This document shows positions 10,959 to 23,690 of a DNA stretch of 64,000 bases, piece by piece (the stretch's first letter is position 1; every line of letters starts with the position of its first letter). Position numbers and translations under genes: made by a program. The notes below the pieces were generated by a model, which had not been told where the DNA came from, did not search any database, and saw nothing but the letters and a program-made list of their open reading frames with translations. Source of the DNA: Anisakis pegreffii (Eukaryota > Nematoda > Chromadorea > Rhabditida > Anisakidae); assembly GCA_035041965.1 (NCBI GenBank), contig JAPYMA010003063.1, forward strand, positions 62,001-126,000, written 5' to 3'.

Positions 10959-13900
10959 TATTATCATGATTATGATTGCGATAAAATCAGAAACGGAAGC
11001 GTCATCAAGCACAAATATGGTCATAAAATATCAGCGCAACCGGTTGTAGCTACTGATGATCATCATTCAGATCATCGATAAACTTCTCACTGCTAAAAAT
11101 ATTGTTTCGATATTTTTTCCATCTTATTTGAAAAAAAACCTTGAAAAATCAACAACACTGAATCGTTCACGGCTAATTTTGGGATGAGTTTTCAACCCCC
11201 AAGTCGCTGACCACTTCAAAAATGAATTAGTTAGGTGTGATCAGACATCCACCAAGAAATCATCACAGAATGAATGCATCGCTAGTGGTGCTTAATTTTT
11301 TTTCCCTTGGAACTTTTCTCTCCAATTCATCATTTCCGTTAGCCAATTTTCACCATTTTTTCACACTTTCCAACATTGTACTCACAAGTGTGAATTGAAT
11401 TTGAACTTCTTATCGCGCTTTGATGGGAAAAAGCACAATAAAGGCCTCGAAGAACGAAGCATTAAAAAATGTCATTTCGAAGGACAGTGCCTGATATTAA
11501 ATTGGGTGCAGATGGACACATGGATGCAAAGAAAGCGCAAAAAATATGTGTCATCTAATGCGAAATTCAATATTCGTTCGTTTCAGTGGTACAATTCAAA
11601 TTGTGTAATGCGACCGATGCAACGACAAAAAACAACCATTCCTCATTCGTTGTGCTTGCTTTTTGCGCAACTTATTCCTAGTGAGCAGGAATGTTATCGT
11701 GAACAATGCCCAGCCGTAGCTGAGCCTAAACAGAATGAAGTGAGCATATCGGAACGAGCAGCAAATCCTTTGAGATGAAACGATACGAAGTAGCACATAA
11801 TAACAGACTTGCAACATCTTAAGATATCGATGGCTGGCCGCAAAAGCACTCTCACTTATGGCCTCCTGCCTATTCAGTGCAATTAGTTTATCCAAAATCC
11901 TTCATTTAGCAGTAAGCCAGGCGACAAGAAGAAAGAAATGAAAACGAAAAAACTTCTTGAAATGGATGCTCTTTCAATTCCAGCAATTAATCCATCCGAA
12001 CAGCTATTCCAAGCTTACATTTCGCGAAAAAATGCTTTGCTTTTTGATCACTTGAAATTTTGCTGGCAAGAAATCCAAATGGTGTTGACTTATGGAATGT
12101 GAATCTAGCTATTCATTGCTGAAAACTTTTTTGCCTTTTGCTCTTTTTCTCAGTAATTGCGTTGCGTGCCACTTTCACGCTAACTCACCAATGACGTATA
12201 CGGTCATAAAACTGATGTTGGATTCTCTGATGCGTCTAATTATTCATTCCAATGACAGAAGTAAAGTGATTGTACAAGTTGAAATTTCAAAAAAGATTTA
12301 CGATTGTAAAACTAAACTTGTTTGATGAAATTGTTTGTGAGTATTTGTTGAAGTTCACAACAACAAAAATTTGTCAGAGTTCCACTCGATCGCTTCAGTG
12401 AATAATCATTCGAACGTAAAAGTTCACAAAGAGTACTTTCTTGAACAACGAACAGTTCAACTAACCTGTTATTGGCGGCCGTACCACGCCTTGCGTGATA
12501 GTCTATTTCCATTCACAAGGCGTATTCGATTAGCAGAAATCACGCTATCGGTTGAGTAGTCGTTAATTCGACAGCAAAAATCGCACGCCAAGAAAGTGAA
12601 TTGAATAGAAAATTGCAGGTTCAGCCACTGAATGAAGGCAAACAACAGAATAGAGTTAAAACTTCAGTTGCTATAATGGTGAGAGTTCACGGTCCAGAAC
12701 CACCACACTGATGCTTGTGATACCTGGCTGGATTATTGATGCTAGGATGTCTCAGAATCAGAAAGTTACAAGATACAAGGATCGGAGAACCGATAGATAT
12801 TCGGAACTGTCGAATGAAAACGATCGATCAAATCTGGGATCAAGCGTGAAGGAATCGCAAGTGGACACAACCAAAACAATACTGTGATCAGTTAACTATC
12901 CCGACTTCAACGCGAAAAGCATCCTGAAATGCCACAATTCTATCTCACTAAAATCTTCATTCTCAACAAATGCTTTCCAGATGGAAAATCCTATAGGAAC
13001 AACAGAAAAACAACGAACAAATTCGAATACCAGAAGTACCTCACGATCAGGGCAAACGTTTGTTACACTCTTTCTGACTACATTCATAGCAACTCAACAA
13101 CTGAATGGATTCAATCAACTCAACGAACTCCATGTATAATACCCACGATCGACAGCAGAAAAAAACCTTCTGCGGGAAATTTACATAGTATTAAATAATC
13201 AGACAAAATGCGCACACTTCTATACAAATGTTAAACAACTGATATTCACACTGCGCTAAAAGCCTTTGAAAATGGTCCGATACGGTAGAAAAACAACGCA
13301 AAAACCAACAAGAAACCATCGATTGAGATAGAGCGCTTTCTAAAACAAGTGGAGGAATGAGTTGAGCAGCGCAAAACGAGAATTACTCTTTGATAGTCAG
13401 TTGCCTTGGTGTGTTCCCTCGTTAGCCTCTCAAATTTCTCTCGTCAGCATCTTGACGAATGAATGCAAGATGAATGCGTTTTCTCTATTTATTCCACTTT
13501 TTCATATTCCGCAAACGACCATCAGCGCATAATATCATCAACAAACACAGCTGAACAAATATCAAGCACTAATTTTTCTTGATTCATCTTCACATAATCT
13601 CTCGATTTCATTCTAGGCTAAAAACAACTCAAAACGAATGGGTCAATACAAATGGGAATGAATGAGAAGTTGAATTTTTTCAACTTCTAAATATTCATTG
13701 ACTAACACTGCCCGTTCATCCCATTTCAGACGCCCCCTACTAAAACAAGTAATATGCACCAGAAAGGCAGCCGTGCCAAATATTGCTGGCAGATTCATGA
13801 GCATGTGAGCAAAACGTGAGCAGGTGTGGTCAATAAAATGCAGTTCGGTCATGAACAATGAGCGGGCACCCTAATTGAACTTGTGAGCTGTGAAAATAAA

Positions 13901-14400
13901 CAGCTGAAAAATTTCTGCTCATGTCTTCGGCACTGAATGAGCAGCATTCCTGTCTAACAATAAGCTACATTGCTGTTCGAGAATCTCGCATCAGCGGTAC
14001 CAATTATTAGGACGACTAAAAAAAACGCATGTTAAACTGAACAAGTTGTAAAGGACGAATACAGTCTCAAATGACAACCACCATCTTGAAATATTGATGG
14101 CATCAGAACATAATTTCATTCAGGCCAGAATCTGACCGTATCGAATGTTCAACATACCGTATTTTGGTATTCCGACTGAAATTCATCGGATTTTAACAGC
14201 CGCATTTCGACGATCGATTATAATCACTGACTTAAAATACGGTGATATAGCACGTCATTCGCAACAAATCGGGACTGCTTTCTTTTGAAACAAGATTTAT
14301 CCCAGGTGGCGATAATCATATCACAGAACATTAGATTTGAACCCAGGCGTATTCTGAAGTATCAACTGATTTCGTCATAGAATGAGGTATGTGTTAAGCA
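8513..14400. other. No supportable gene; AT-rich sequence
   Basis: Upstream exons of the CLC gene could be hidden here, but I could not identify any. Frames such as 11395-11778 on the plus strand (127 codons) overlap an equally long minus-strand frame and show no domain, so neither is called. A slightly richer stretch at 10340-10560 has no recognisable content. Confidence 0.5.
10920..10974. repeat. ATT trinucleotide microsatellite
   Basis: About a dozen uninterrupted ATT units start near 10920. They are followed by interrupted copies with ACT and ATC up to about 10974. Confidence 0.95.
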
Positions 14401-15812
14401 AATATCAGTAGTGATATCGCACCTGAGCAAGCTATCCATTAAACAAACCGATGGTTTCCTAAGGTGTGCCTCGTCCTACGTCTAAGCCCAAAGATAGGAT
14501 ATCGCGATACAACGCTATTACATAGTTATCGCTACATTATTACGCCTATTCAGATGACAATGGCGACTTGGACGGCTGGAAGATGCAAACTATTTGAAAG
14601 CGTCGTACCAGTGCTAACGGATGAGATTATGAAGCATGGAAACAAGATGGTATGATTTGATTGATGCTGATTGAAAAGTTAGAATCAAGAGATTTTGGAA
14701 CAGAGGGCAAAATTTTTATGAATTGACCAAACTAATGGCGTTAAATTGATTTGTTGCATAACTCTGAGTGCATGTCGAATTGAATCCTCAGGAAAACTCT
14801 CATCATAGCCAGTTGCATACTCGGTGTTGCACTTGGGTCGAAAGCGTATCGCTTTACAGTCTATTTGTTTGTCTTTTTTAAAGGTTGTTCATGTGTTCTT
14901 CATCGTTCCACGGAAACACTCTCCTCCTCAATCGAACGACCCACGAATTCATCAGTTGGTGAGCAATACATTTGTTGAATATGATGTAACAGTTATATAT
15001 TGCTTGTCACACTGCTATGACTACCGATAAACACCGCAATATGATTCATGTCCACATTCATATAACATTTCATGACCGCAGAATACTTTATCATTTGATT
15101 TTTTTAACCATTCCTCATGCTAGTTTTGACCGACTTAGTGTTTCACTTCATTTGTTTTTGCTTGAATATCGTCAACATCAAACAAAGACAATACAAAACC
15201 TTGCATTATGCAAAACCAAAAACCCCCAAGATTTCAGCACTTCCTCTACTCCACTCTTTTTTTCCGAAAAATGCAGATACATAAAGAACATTTTATTTGC
15301 TGGTTATCATGAAAAAGAGATCGAAAACAACCATCCTCAAACAGAACAAAAACCAGTTTTATTCGTAGATCTGCCAGTTCCTAATTAATCAAAATCAAAA
15401 TAAAAAGTTTGCTCGAGCATACAGAATTGCAAACGTACTAAGTTTTGACGGTTTAATTATTATGTTTTCAAAGATAATTCTTCAGATTTCATGATGCTAT
15501 GTCCTTTGCAAAAATAAAACATTGTTGATTATAAACACCTCGTCAATCTCTTCGTTCTTTTCATCGTACCTTATAAACTGCCACAGGCTGAGAGCACATC
15601 AAGTTCGGAATATCAACACATCGTCTTCAAACTTTTATTAGGCTGCAGGTTCTGCATAATTGTGCACATTCACATGGAATACGTTTAATATTTGGATAGC
15701 GACATTCTTCCGTGAAGGGCACCGAAAATTAGAGACCATCAAACTCAGGTACACATTGATCGAAATCGAAAGTGACTCTTAGGTTGGCAGCAAGGGAAGA
15801 CGGATTATTGTA

Positions 15813-15839
15813 AATAAACGACATCGTTTGTCGTTTATT
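15813..15839. repeat. Perfect 11-bp hairpin
   Basis: AATAAACGACA (15813-15823) and its exact inverse (15829-15839) flank a five-base loop. It lies in a segment of roughly 320 bp that is present in the first duplicated block but missing from its partner near 19 kb. Confidence 0.85.
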
Positions 15840-15895
15840 GATGCAAGTAATGATAACTGCGATGATTGTAATGGTGATGGGGCACTTCAAACAAT

Positions 15896-16332
15896 AATCT
15901 TTCCATTTTGCTTTCATTTGACGAGCTTCGTTGCAAAGATAACTTTCATATTTGCTAATTTTTATCATTTTACTGCCAGAGTCACTATTTGCGGCAACAT
16001 CACAATTTCTAAGATCCCATCAGCTTTATCTACATCCTCGGCATCACCTCGATCATTCCAAACGCTTCTTTCGCTATGCTCATCATTCCCATAACCTTCG
16101 TCGTTGGGTAATACAATAGTTTTGTTATTGACAGAGATATTTCAGCAAAATCTGTCACTGTACACAAGAGAGATGTTGTCAAGTAACTATTCACCTCCTG
16201 TATCCCAATCACGAGAGAATATTCCGTTGAGGATTATGTCCGTTTGATCAGAGATCCGCATAAACCACATGACACGCTTCATAAAATATTCCATTTTACT
16301 CGTAAACAAATTGGTATTAACAATATGAAGCG
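15896..16332. repeat. Near-identical duplication, copy 1
   Basis: It matches 19012-19448 at a constant offset of 3116 bases with no gaps and very few substitutions. The differences cluster at the right end (from about 16258). Sequence on both sides is also related but much more diverged. Both copies hold the same 61-codon minus-strand frame and a hydrophobic plus-strand frame containing LGITSIIPNASFAMLI. Confidence 0.95.
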
Positions 16333-16904
16333 ACGGTTAAGCCACAGCGCGAAATAATCTGGCATTTCGTTTAAAATGTTACATTGTTGGTTAAAATGTA
16401 ATATTAACACCAATAGCAATGTTAAATGCAGCAATATACAGAGATACACAGAGATGGACACGCTAACGAAAAAAGATGCAGCGCTTACCGCTAATCCGCT
16501 ATCCCACTGACTATGGCAATGTTGAATCCAGCAAAATTCATATACAATACGAATATGGAGACCGATTTTTGGTGTGTTTAACTTAAATACTTCTGAAGAT
16601 GTGCACACAGTCACAGATGTATCTTCATCGGTCGCGATGTGGTGCTTCATACTCTCAGTGGTTCTTCACTCGTTCATTGGTAATTATCAAATTGTGTCTT
16701 TTGATTGCTCCATCAACTAATGATTATCACTGTCAACGTTCTTATGATCTCATCTGAGTCAGTGGCAATCATTGCAAGGAGACAAGTTCCAATACTGAAT
16801 GTACAAGGAAATGATAGGGATGTTCTTACGTTTTAGATGCTCACTCAAATTTCTGGAGCATAATTGAATCCATTCATTTTATAAACATCGATTGTTTGAA
16901 CAAC

Positions 16905-17065
16905 TTGTCGAGGTAATGCATTACTCAGATGTGACAAATCCTTTTATCCACGTCCGCTACACTTTCCATTTTCTAAGAAACGATACACCTTCTGTCCGGA
17001 CAAAAAACGCAATTAATAGCGGAGTTAGAGTAATTGACAGTTCATTTGAGTTTCGGGGATGTTTT
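16905..17065 (+). repeat. Repeated unit A, copy 1
   Basis: It shares GGTAATGCA-TACTCAGATG, TTTCCATTTTCTAAG and CTTCTGTCCGGAC with copy 2 (17145-17315). All copies are preceded by a short segment ending AG|GTAATG, which resembles an exon end and donor. Confidence 0.8.
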
Positions 17066-17144
17066 TATAATGGTGATGTTTTTAGTTGATAAACTTCGAT
17101 TATTTGCTATTTTCAGGACTCTCAACTACTGCGACATCAGCAAA

Positions 17145-17315
17145 TTATCTAGGTAATGCACCACTCAGATGCGACAAGTCCTTTCATTCACGCCCATTAC
17201 ACTTTCCATTTTCTAAGTAACGAGATTTTCTAAATTTCTAAGTAACTTCTGTCCGGACGAAAAAACGCAACTAATAGCGGGATTTAAAACAACTGACTGT
17301 TCATTTGAACTTCAG
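17145..17315 (+). repeat. Repeated unit A, copy 2
   Basis: About 85% similar by eye to 16905-17065. It contains a small internal duplication of TTTCTAAGTAAC. A more diverged third copy is at 17935-18065. Copies 2 and 3 are each followed by a related candidate cysteine-rich exon (17316 and 18122). Confidence 0.8.
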
Positions 17316-17581
17316 TGTCCTCGATGATCTGTCATCGGTACGAGGAAGAAGTATGCAGGATTGGATGCGACCGGATTGTCAGAGCAAACCCGTGTTCGTC
17401 CACTCGCAAATGTGAAGACGTGTACAAGCGGTGTTCACGAGATTCATCGGATCCTACAACGACAGTTGCGGCAACCACGACGGTTCGGTGGGATGCTGGT
17501 AACATTTTCATTGCCTACTTCGATGCTCCGAACAGTGGAAGCAGTTCTCACTGGATATTTGAAAATTCACGTGACCAATGA
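17316..17581 (+). CDS. Candidate cysteine-rich exon 1, unknown protein
   Basis: After a CTTCAG acceptor, an open frame encodes ICHRYEEEVCRIGCDRIV, then RANPCSSTRKCEDVYKRC, a Thr-rich linker (TTTVAATTTV) and about 30 more residues to a stop at 17579. Its cysteines follow C-x11-C-x8-C-x5-C with extra cysteines between. The same spacing and a GCD-IV--NPC core recur in 18122-18220, so the two are paralogous modules, probably of a secreted protein. No known fold was recognised. A GTAACA at 17513 could be an alternative donor. No start codon exon or signal peptide was found, and pseudogene status is possible. Confidence 0.35.
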
Positions 17582-18121
17582 AAGATCGAATTTTTCAACT
17601 CTAAACGCCATGAGTTGAGATCACAGGAAAATGTTCCATCAAAGAATATTTCAGTTCCCGTTTCTGCATTATGTTGAGAAAACCATTTCAATGTTACCAT
17701 TCCTCAGAATTATTGTCCTCAGAATTATCGACTGTGTGCAAAATGACTGCATCCTGAGCATTCGCTCGCGATCCAGTAAATATTCCCGCAAAGTTTGTGA
17801 AATATCACTGATATTGTCACAGATATATCGCTGTACGGAGGAATGATGTAGTTAAGTAACAATTCGCTTCCTGAACTCCAATCATGAACGAATATTTTTT
17901 GATGACTATGTCAGTTTGTTAATAAATTCATAGATCCTCTGTTCAACCAAGGTAATGAACTGTGTAGATTTGACAAATCCCTTTACTCGCGTTCCATTCT
18001 TCACTTTTTTAGCTATGCTACCACTTTTCTTAGGACGAAAACCTGAAGAATAATAGGAGAATGTAGAATAATTAACGATAGGCTCATCTAAAGAATTGGA
18101 AAAGGCTCATCTAAGTTCCAG

Positions 18122-18220
18122 ATCGCCAACTCTGTGGTTGGTTCATACAAGAGGCATCTAGGAGTGGATGCGATTCGATTGTCGAACCGAATCCGTGTTT
18201 GACTCGTCAGGAATGTCGAG
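18122..18220 (+). CDS. Candidate cysteine-rich exon 2, paralogue of 17316
   Basis: A 99-nt segment between TTCCAG and GTACGT, phase 1 in and phase 1 out. It encodes RQLCGWFIQEASRSGCDSIV followed by EPNPCLTRQECR. It has the same C-x11-C-x8-C-x5-C spacing as 17316-17581. Phase-symmetric modules of this kind can be added or lost by exon duplication. The function is unknown. Confidence 0.35.
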
Positions 18221-19011
18221 GTACGTGCATTACTGTTCACAACATAGTCCAGGTGAATTTCGGGTGTCTCCTCAACAAGAATTTTATAACTGAACCCTTG
18301 GATTCCGTTACAATGATTTTCACCTAACCGGAGTTGCGTTATGCTTTTCCACTCCTGACATCACATGTCAAGGTCAAAGGGACTGAGTCTACAGGGAAGC
18401 TGAAGAGAACTATCAGTTGAGATAATTTTGCGATACGGGCGGTCTTTCTGTATTAATTGACTCAAACGAGATCTTCAACTTTGACTATTTGTTGTTTTCA
18501 GGTATCTTATCTACATAATCTGTGTACAAGAGAATCAAGGTGAGTTTCAAACTACCCAATACAACTGCTGGTGAATATTAATTCCATAAGAAGTTTACAG
18601 AAAAACCTTTCAGAAACAGAGACGTGATGTGTTACTGAGAACTGCACAACTGCGCCTTCTGTTGCACAAACCTTTTGATGTTGAAATAGCACTCAGAAAT
18701 AATGAGTGAATCAACCGTTTTTCATAATAAGTTGTGGAGTAAAACCACCAACAATGGTCCAGTCACTTTTACCCGTTTACGAGTTTTTGGAAAGGAACTT
18801 CATATCGCTGACATATAATGGGACATTGCTGCACTACAAACGATTTCTTCCGGCGTATTCTTCATTTTCAGTTTCGATGGTTCAATTATTCTGTGTTCAA
18901 CGATAACTCTTCGAATTTCATGACCCTATGTGCTTTGCAAAAATAAAACCTTGTTGGTAATAAAACACCTTGTCGATCTCTCCACTTGAAATGATGGAGC
19001 ACTTGAAATTC

Positions 19012-19448
19012 AATCTTTCCATTTTGCTTTCATTTGACGAGCTTCGTTGCAAAGATAACTTTCATATTTGCTAATTTTTATCATTTTACTGCCAGAGTCA
19101 CTATTTGCGGCAACATCACAATTTCTAAGATCCCATCAGCTTTATCTACATCCTCGGCATCACCTCGATCATTCCAAACGCTTCTTTCGCTATGCTCATC
19201 ATTCCCATAACCTTCGTCGTTGGGTAATACAATAGTTTTGTTATTGACAGAGATATTTCAGCAAAATCTGTCACTGTACACAAGAGAGATGTTGTCAAGT
19301 AACTATTCACCTCCTGTATCCCAATCACGAGAGAATATTCCGTTGAGGATTATGTCCGTTTGATCAGAGATCTGCACGGACCACATCACACGCTTCATAA
19401 AATATTCCATTTTACCCGTAAACAAATTGGTATTAACAATATCAAGCA
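19012..19448. repeat. Near-identical duplication, copy 2
   Basis: Partner of 15896-16332. To its right, 19652-19850 holds a further diverged relative sharing the CTTCATTCCCATAA-type core, so the unit seems to have been tandemly duplicated earlier and homogenised later. Confidence 0.95.
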
Positions 19449-20994
19449 ACAGCCAAGCCATATCGCAACATAATCTGACATCGCGTTAACGCAATCGCAC
19501 TGCTCACAGCAACATTAACACCGATAGCAATGTTCAATACAGCATCATTGATACACAGCACCAGGGCGGAAGTGATGAAGAAAGTTTTGGTATAGCTGAT
19601 TACAAACATCGGAAACAATGCGCATGAATTGATTGCTCCGGAATGCACTAATTGCTCTTCATTCCCATAATCCTCGTCAGCAATGTCATAAATATAGCCA
19701 CAGATATTCCAGCGAAATTTACCACAGAAAAATCACTTTATCAAGAAGTCATTTACTTCCTGGATGAGGTGACATTTTCTTCCGGATCGCAATCACGACG
19801 TAATATTTTGTTGACAGTCACGAGGTAATGTCTGTTCGTTCGAAATTTTGCTCGCATACGCGATGCAAAACATTCAGTCACAAACAAAACAGATGAAAAC
19901 ACAAAGTGATCACTGATCACAACTCAATTTTATTCCACTTTCCCTAGGTTCAAGCAAATAAAAATGAATAATGCAAGATGTGGTCATCCAACCACGGCTC
20001 ATTTAATAATGCCCTATATTGAACCAAAAGAACCTTGAAAGAAAAACTATTAGGACTAATCGGGGCACTTCGATGAGTCATCCATTGTTTCGTCGTTGAC
20101 AGTGAGGATACTGAATGTCTTTGACGATGCGCTGTAGAAAACAGTCGCTGAACTAACAGTTGGCGGAATGAAACACTGATCAGTATGATCAGCATTGATC
20201 AGCACAAAATGATCAGTACAAAATCAAATTTATATTTAGAACTAACTACCACAGCAATAAAAGTATCTCAGAATCAATCCAAACCATAATGATGATAAAG
20301 TCAACAAAAATTATGTCAAGTCAAGTCGTTCAGTGAAGGCGACTTCAACACTACATGTCGACTCAAGTTAGTTCGAATGCAAATCAATTCTAAGACGTAT
20401 CAGACTCAAATAGAAATGAACTACTTTTTCAGATACACTCAAAATTCTGCTGCCTCGACTAGAATAAATCAAGAGAAGGTTCTACTCTATGCTCTTTATC
20501 GCTCAAATCTCAAAACCGTCATTTGAGTGCCCGCAATGATAATGCTTCGAAAATTCTTAGGATCTTAGTTCAACATTGGTCCTTCATAAATACATCATTT
20601 TGAGACTATAATTCTGCTGCTTTTGAGCCTGGAAAGTCCTCGTGCTACCAGCCTCGGAAGAAGTCAGGCTTCCATATATGCGCTGAACTGCATATGCCTA
20701 GCTCAACCTCAAGCTGAGATTTAGACTCCCGATCATGGTCAGTCTCTTGAAGACACAAGTGATATGTTTTAATGTTGTCGAGTCACTCCAATAGCACCAG
20801 CGAGAGGAAATGATTATACTGGCAATGAAAAAGAAGTTAATTAATATCTAAGAAGTGTATGAATGCAGTATGAACGTGGCACATAGATAAGCTTCGGCGA
20901 GTAACCACAAACACAAGAGAGATTTCCCCTTATAATGTACTCAATAACATTCAACTAGGCGAAATGATTTCCTGTATGTAGCCAATAATCAACC

Positions 20995-21335
20995 CGATGA
21001 AATTCCCCCCTGTTAAGGGAAAGTGCGCACGGTGGGTCCGGGAACCCCCGTTACCTGAGCAAATGCCCGAAGACACTACTCAGGCCAACTTACGCGCAAG
21101 CCCTATCCCCGGTCAAATCGGCGCCTTTCCCGGGCCGGGAACGCCCGTAATATATTTTGAAGAATGAATGCTAGCGATACTCGGGTAAATACCGCTAGCA
21201 TATTTTAAGATGTTTCTCCCCGATTCGCCGAGACTGCCGGTAGGCGGGGAACGCCTGTCGCATTTATCTAAACCTAGCCCCTCTTGTTGGCAGCTCGACG
21301 GGTTGGGAACACCCATATGCACAATAAAAGATTGC
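20995..21335. other. GC-rich structured island with a repeated GGGAACGCCCGT-like motif
   Basis: This stretch is conspicuously richer in G and C than everything around it. The motif (C/G)GGGAAC-CCCGT occurs at about 21039, 21135, 21245 and, degraded, 21304. Short stems are visible, for example TGCTAGCG...CGCTAGCA at 21168-21200 and CCTGAG...CTCAGG at about 21054-21083. It is not a recognisable rRNA or tRNA. It may be a structured RNA, a transposon end or foreign DNA; none can be chosen from sequence alone. Confidence 0.6.
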
Positions 21336-23289
21336 AATTTAATATGACCATTGGCTACACACAATTAATCATATTCACATTAGTCTGACTGCTGTTGAAT
21401 CACACTACGAGGAAGAATGTCTTCGAGTCACCGCTATAGCAACTCGTCTCTTCAAGATGAGTGGTCCAGGCGAACTTTCCAGACCTACTGCCACATCCAT
21501 AAGACAGTTCATACCCTACGGTATTGAAACTCAAATTTTAACCTAACATGCCAGTGTACCCATTATCCATGCTTGATGCTATCCCACCTACCACTTCAAA
21601 AGCACTTTCATATTACACTTGTGCATTCAGAAAAATGACACATCTCGCAAGCTTATCCCTCAGCCTGAATGTCACCTAGGTTTCTGCAGTTAGCAACACA
21701 CACAGAAGTTTAATCTTCATCCGTGCTGTAATCATGAGTTCTACCTAAACTCAAATATGGCCGAACTATAGCTATTCAAATGCGTATCTATGATAAACCA
21801 ATGTCGAAGACAAAACTTGTCATACTATAATATTACATCTAAATTAAACGTGTGTGACAAAACAAGTCGATCACAATTCACAATTTACACATTTACAATA
21901 ATACACATTAACAAATACTGTTGAATTGAAAAAAATGTTTAAAAAATGTAATGTAAAAAGAAAATGTCAAAATGTGCCCAGTGACCACCACTCAATTTTG
22001 ATTCATTTTCATAGCTTTGGATAAATAGAAATAAGTGATGAAAAGTACGACTATTTAACCACGAATCATCACTGAAAACCCTAAAATGAACACCGTCTAA
22101 TTCGAAGACCCTAATACCCTATAAATATAATTTGAACTGGCCTGGGCGCTTCGATGCGCCATCGCAAGTATTGAAAGGATTGAATAATTTCGACGATTCA
22201 ATGAGAAACTGATGAATTGACTGTTGATTGACTGAAATCGCTCAGTGGAACCGTCGAATTGAAAACATCCATTGTAACCAATGAACGTCACCAAGATAAT
22301 TGTTTTCTGTGTGTTGCCGCTTTTCGTATCATATATGCAGACATCCTTTCAAAGCACCTTTTGAATTTGTTCCAGCGAATTGACAATCCTGAAAATTGCC
22401 AGTGTATGATGATGCATGAATGAATGACACGCGGAAACAAAAATGGCAGCAACTGATTAACCTAAATTTAGAATGTACCGAATTCTGAAACATCGATTAT
22501 TGTCAAGTGAGAAATAATACTCAGCACCAACAAAGTATTCGACGCGGTACGCAGCCACAACAAAAAAACATCGGCACAAATTGCACGGATGGATCCTCGC
22601 ACACAAATGATATAAACAAACTGCATCAACAACACACCGCACAACGCATACAGAGGTATTGAAAATGGTATCAACAAGCGTATCGAGAATCCGATGAACT
22701 GAAGCATAGAACAGTGTGTGTTGATCGCTGTCGATCAAAACCATGCAGTAAGAGAATGATCATTAGTGGTTGTTATGATCGACGCTCCGCCCTCTTGATC
22801 AGTTTAATCTATAACAATGACAATTTTTACGGAAAAAAAACTGATAGAGAGCAATGAGAATTGTATTTCGAGGTGAAGGTGACTCATTGGTACCTAACCT
22901 CAAAATATGTTACCAAAAAACCAAAGCTATCCATAAGATTGCCCAGAAACATTCCGGTTTCTCCGCACATACGAATTCCTATGGATTCAGAAAAACATGT
23001 AAGTTTTCGGGCGGATTCCCCAGTTTCAGATAGATAGAATATTTGCTGAAGGTATAACATATGGATGAACGACTCTATAACCGTTCATTCCGATAAACTG
23101 CATCCGAAATAATCAATCAATTTGCTTACATTCGAAAAAATAGCTGATTTCCTGAATATATCTCACTTGCTCGGGATCGTGCACTTCAGTGCACTCCATT
23201 GACGTGCACGTACGTTTGCATTATAATTCTCACCATCTTCAAGCAATTAGTCTTCGCAGATTTCCCCACATTTTCTAAACGTATCTCAT

Positions 23290-23520
23290 GTAGCTGAACG
23301 GCACTGGTTTCAATGCATTGTATCCCTATTGGTCAACCTGTACATTATAACAGTACTAGGGTACTATCTTAAAACTCACGGTGTCCTCAGGTTTGCCCAT
23401 CAACATGATTATTTCTTCACACCATTAGATTCTTCAGATTCCCTTCATTTAGAAAATTATGTATATCTTCGAGCCATTTTGCTTTCGTGAGAAGACATAG
23501 TCGATTTCCTGAACGTATTT
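23290..23520 (+). repeat. Diverged relative of the 240-bp satellite, forward copy
   Basis: Segments such as TTTCAATGCATTGTATCCCT, CCTCAGGTTTGCCC and CATTTTGCTTTCGTGAGAAG occur in the same order and spacing as in the satellite monomer at 41.4-47.2 kb, with many substitutions. Confidence 0.8.
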
Positions 23521-23690
23521 CGTGTAGCCGGGCGGCGTTCGTTTCAATAGCGATATCTCCTCACCTAGGCAGAATTGCTCAGTAAAACATATAATGTTCT
23601 GGAAGTACAGATTCTGAGCAATCGAATGCTGCAAAGAAATTCATATGCTGCCGGGCAAACCTGAGAGTACCGGCAGCTTGAAGATGGTAA
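23521..23690 (-). repeat. Diverged relative of the 240-bp satellite, inverted copy
   Basis: Read on the minus strand it gives CCGGTACTCTCAGGTTTGCC at the right end, then CATATGAATTTCTTTGCAG, then CGATTGCTCAGAATCT, following the satellite monomer. It faces the forward copy at 23290-23520 head to head. It resembles the decayed edge monomer at 47221-47330 more than the core monomers (TTTGCAGCATTCGATTGC in both). Confidence 0.85.

Noticed and set aside
11395..11778. 127-codon plus-strand frame
   Set aside because: There is no ATG at the start, no domain and no splice context, and an equally long frame opposes it (11596-11895).
16279..16650. Minus-strand frame with a strongly hydrophobic middle, possibly a receptor fragment
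   Set aside because: Membrane-like runs arise easily in this composition; the related block near 19.5 kb does not keep the same frame alignment, so no receptor is called.
22457..22744. Two overlapping minus-strand frames, one with several hydrophobic helices
   Set aside because: It resembles a seven-helix receptor only in hydrophobicity; no conserved family motif or consistent splice set could be built.
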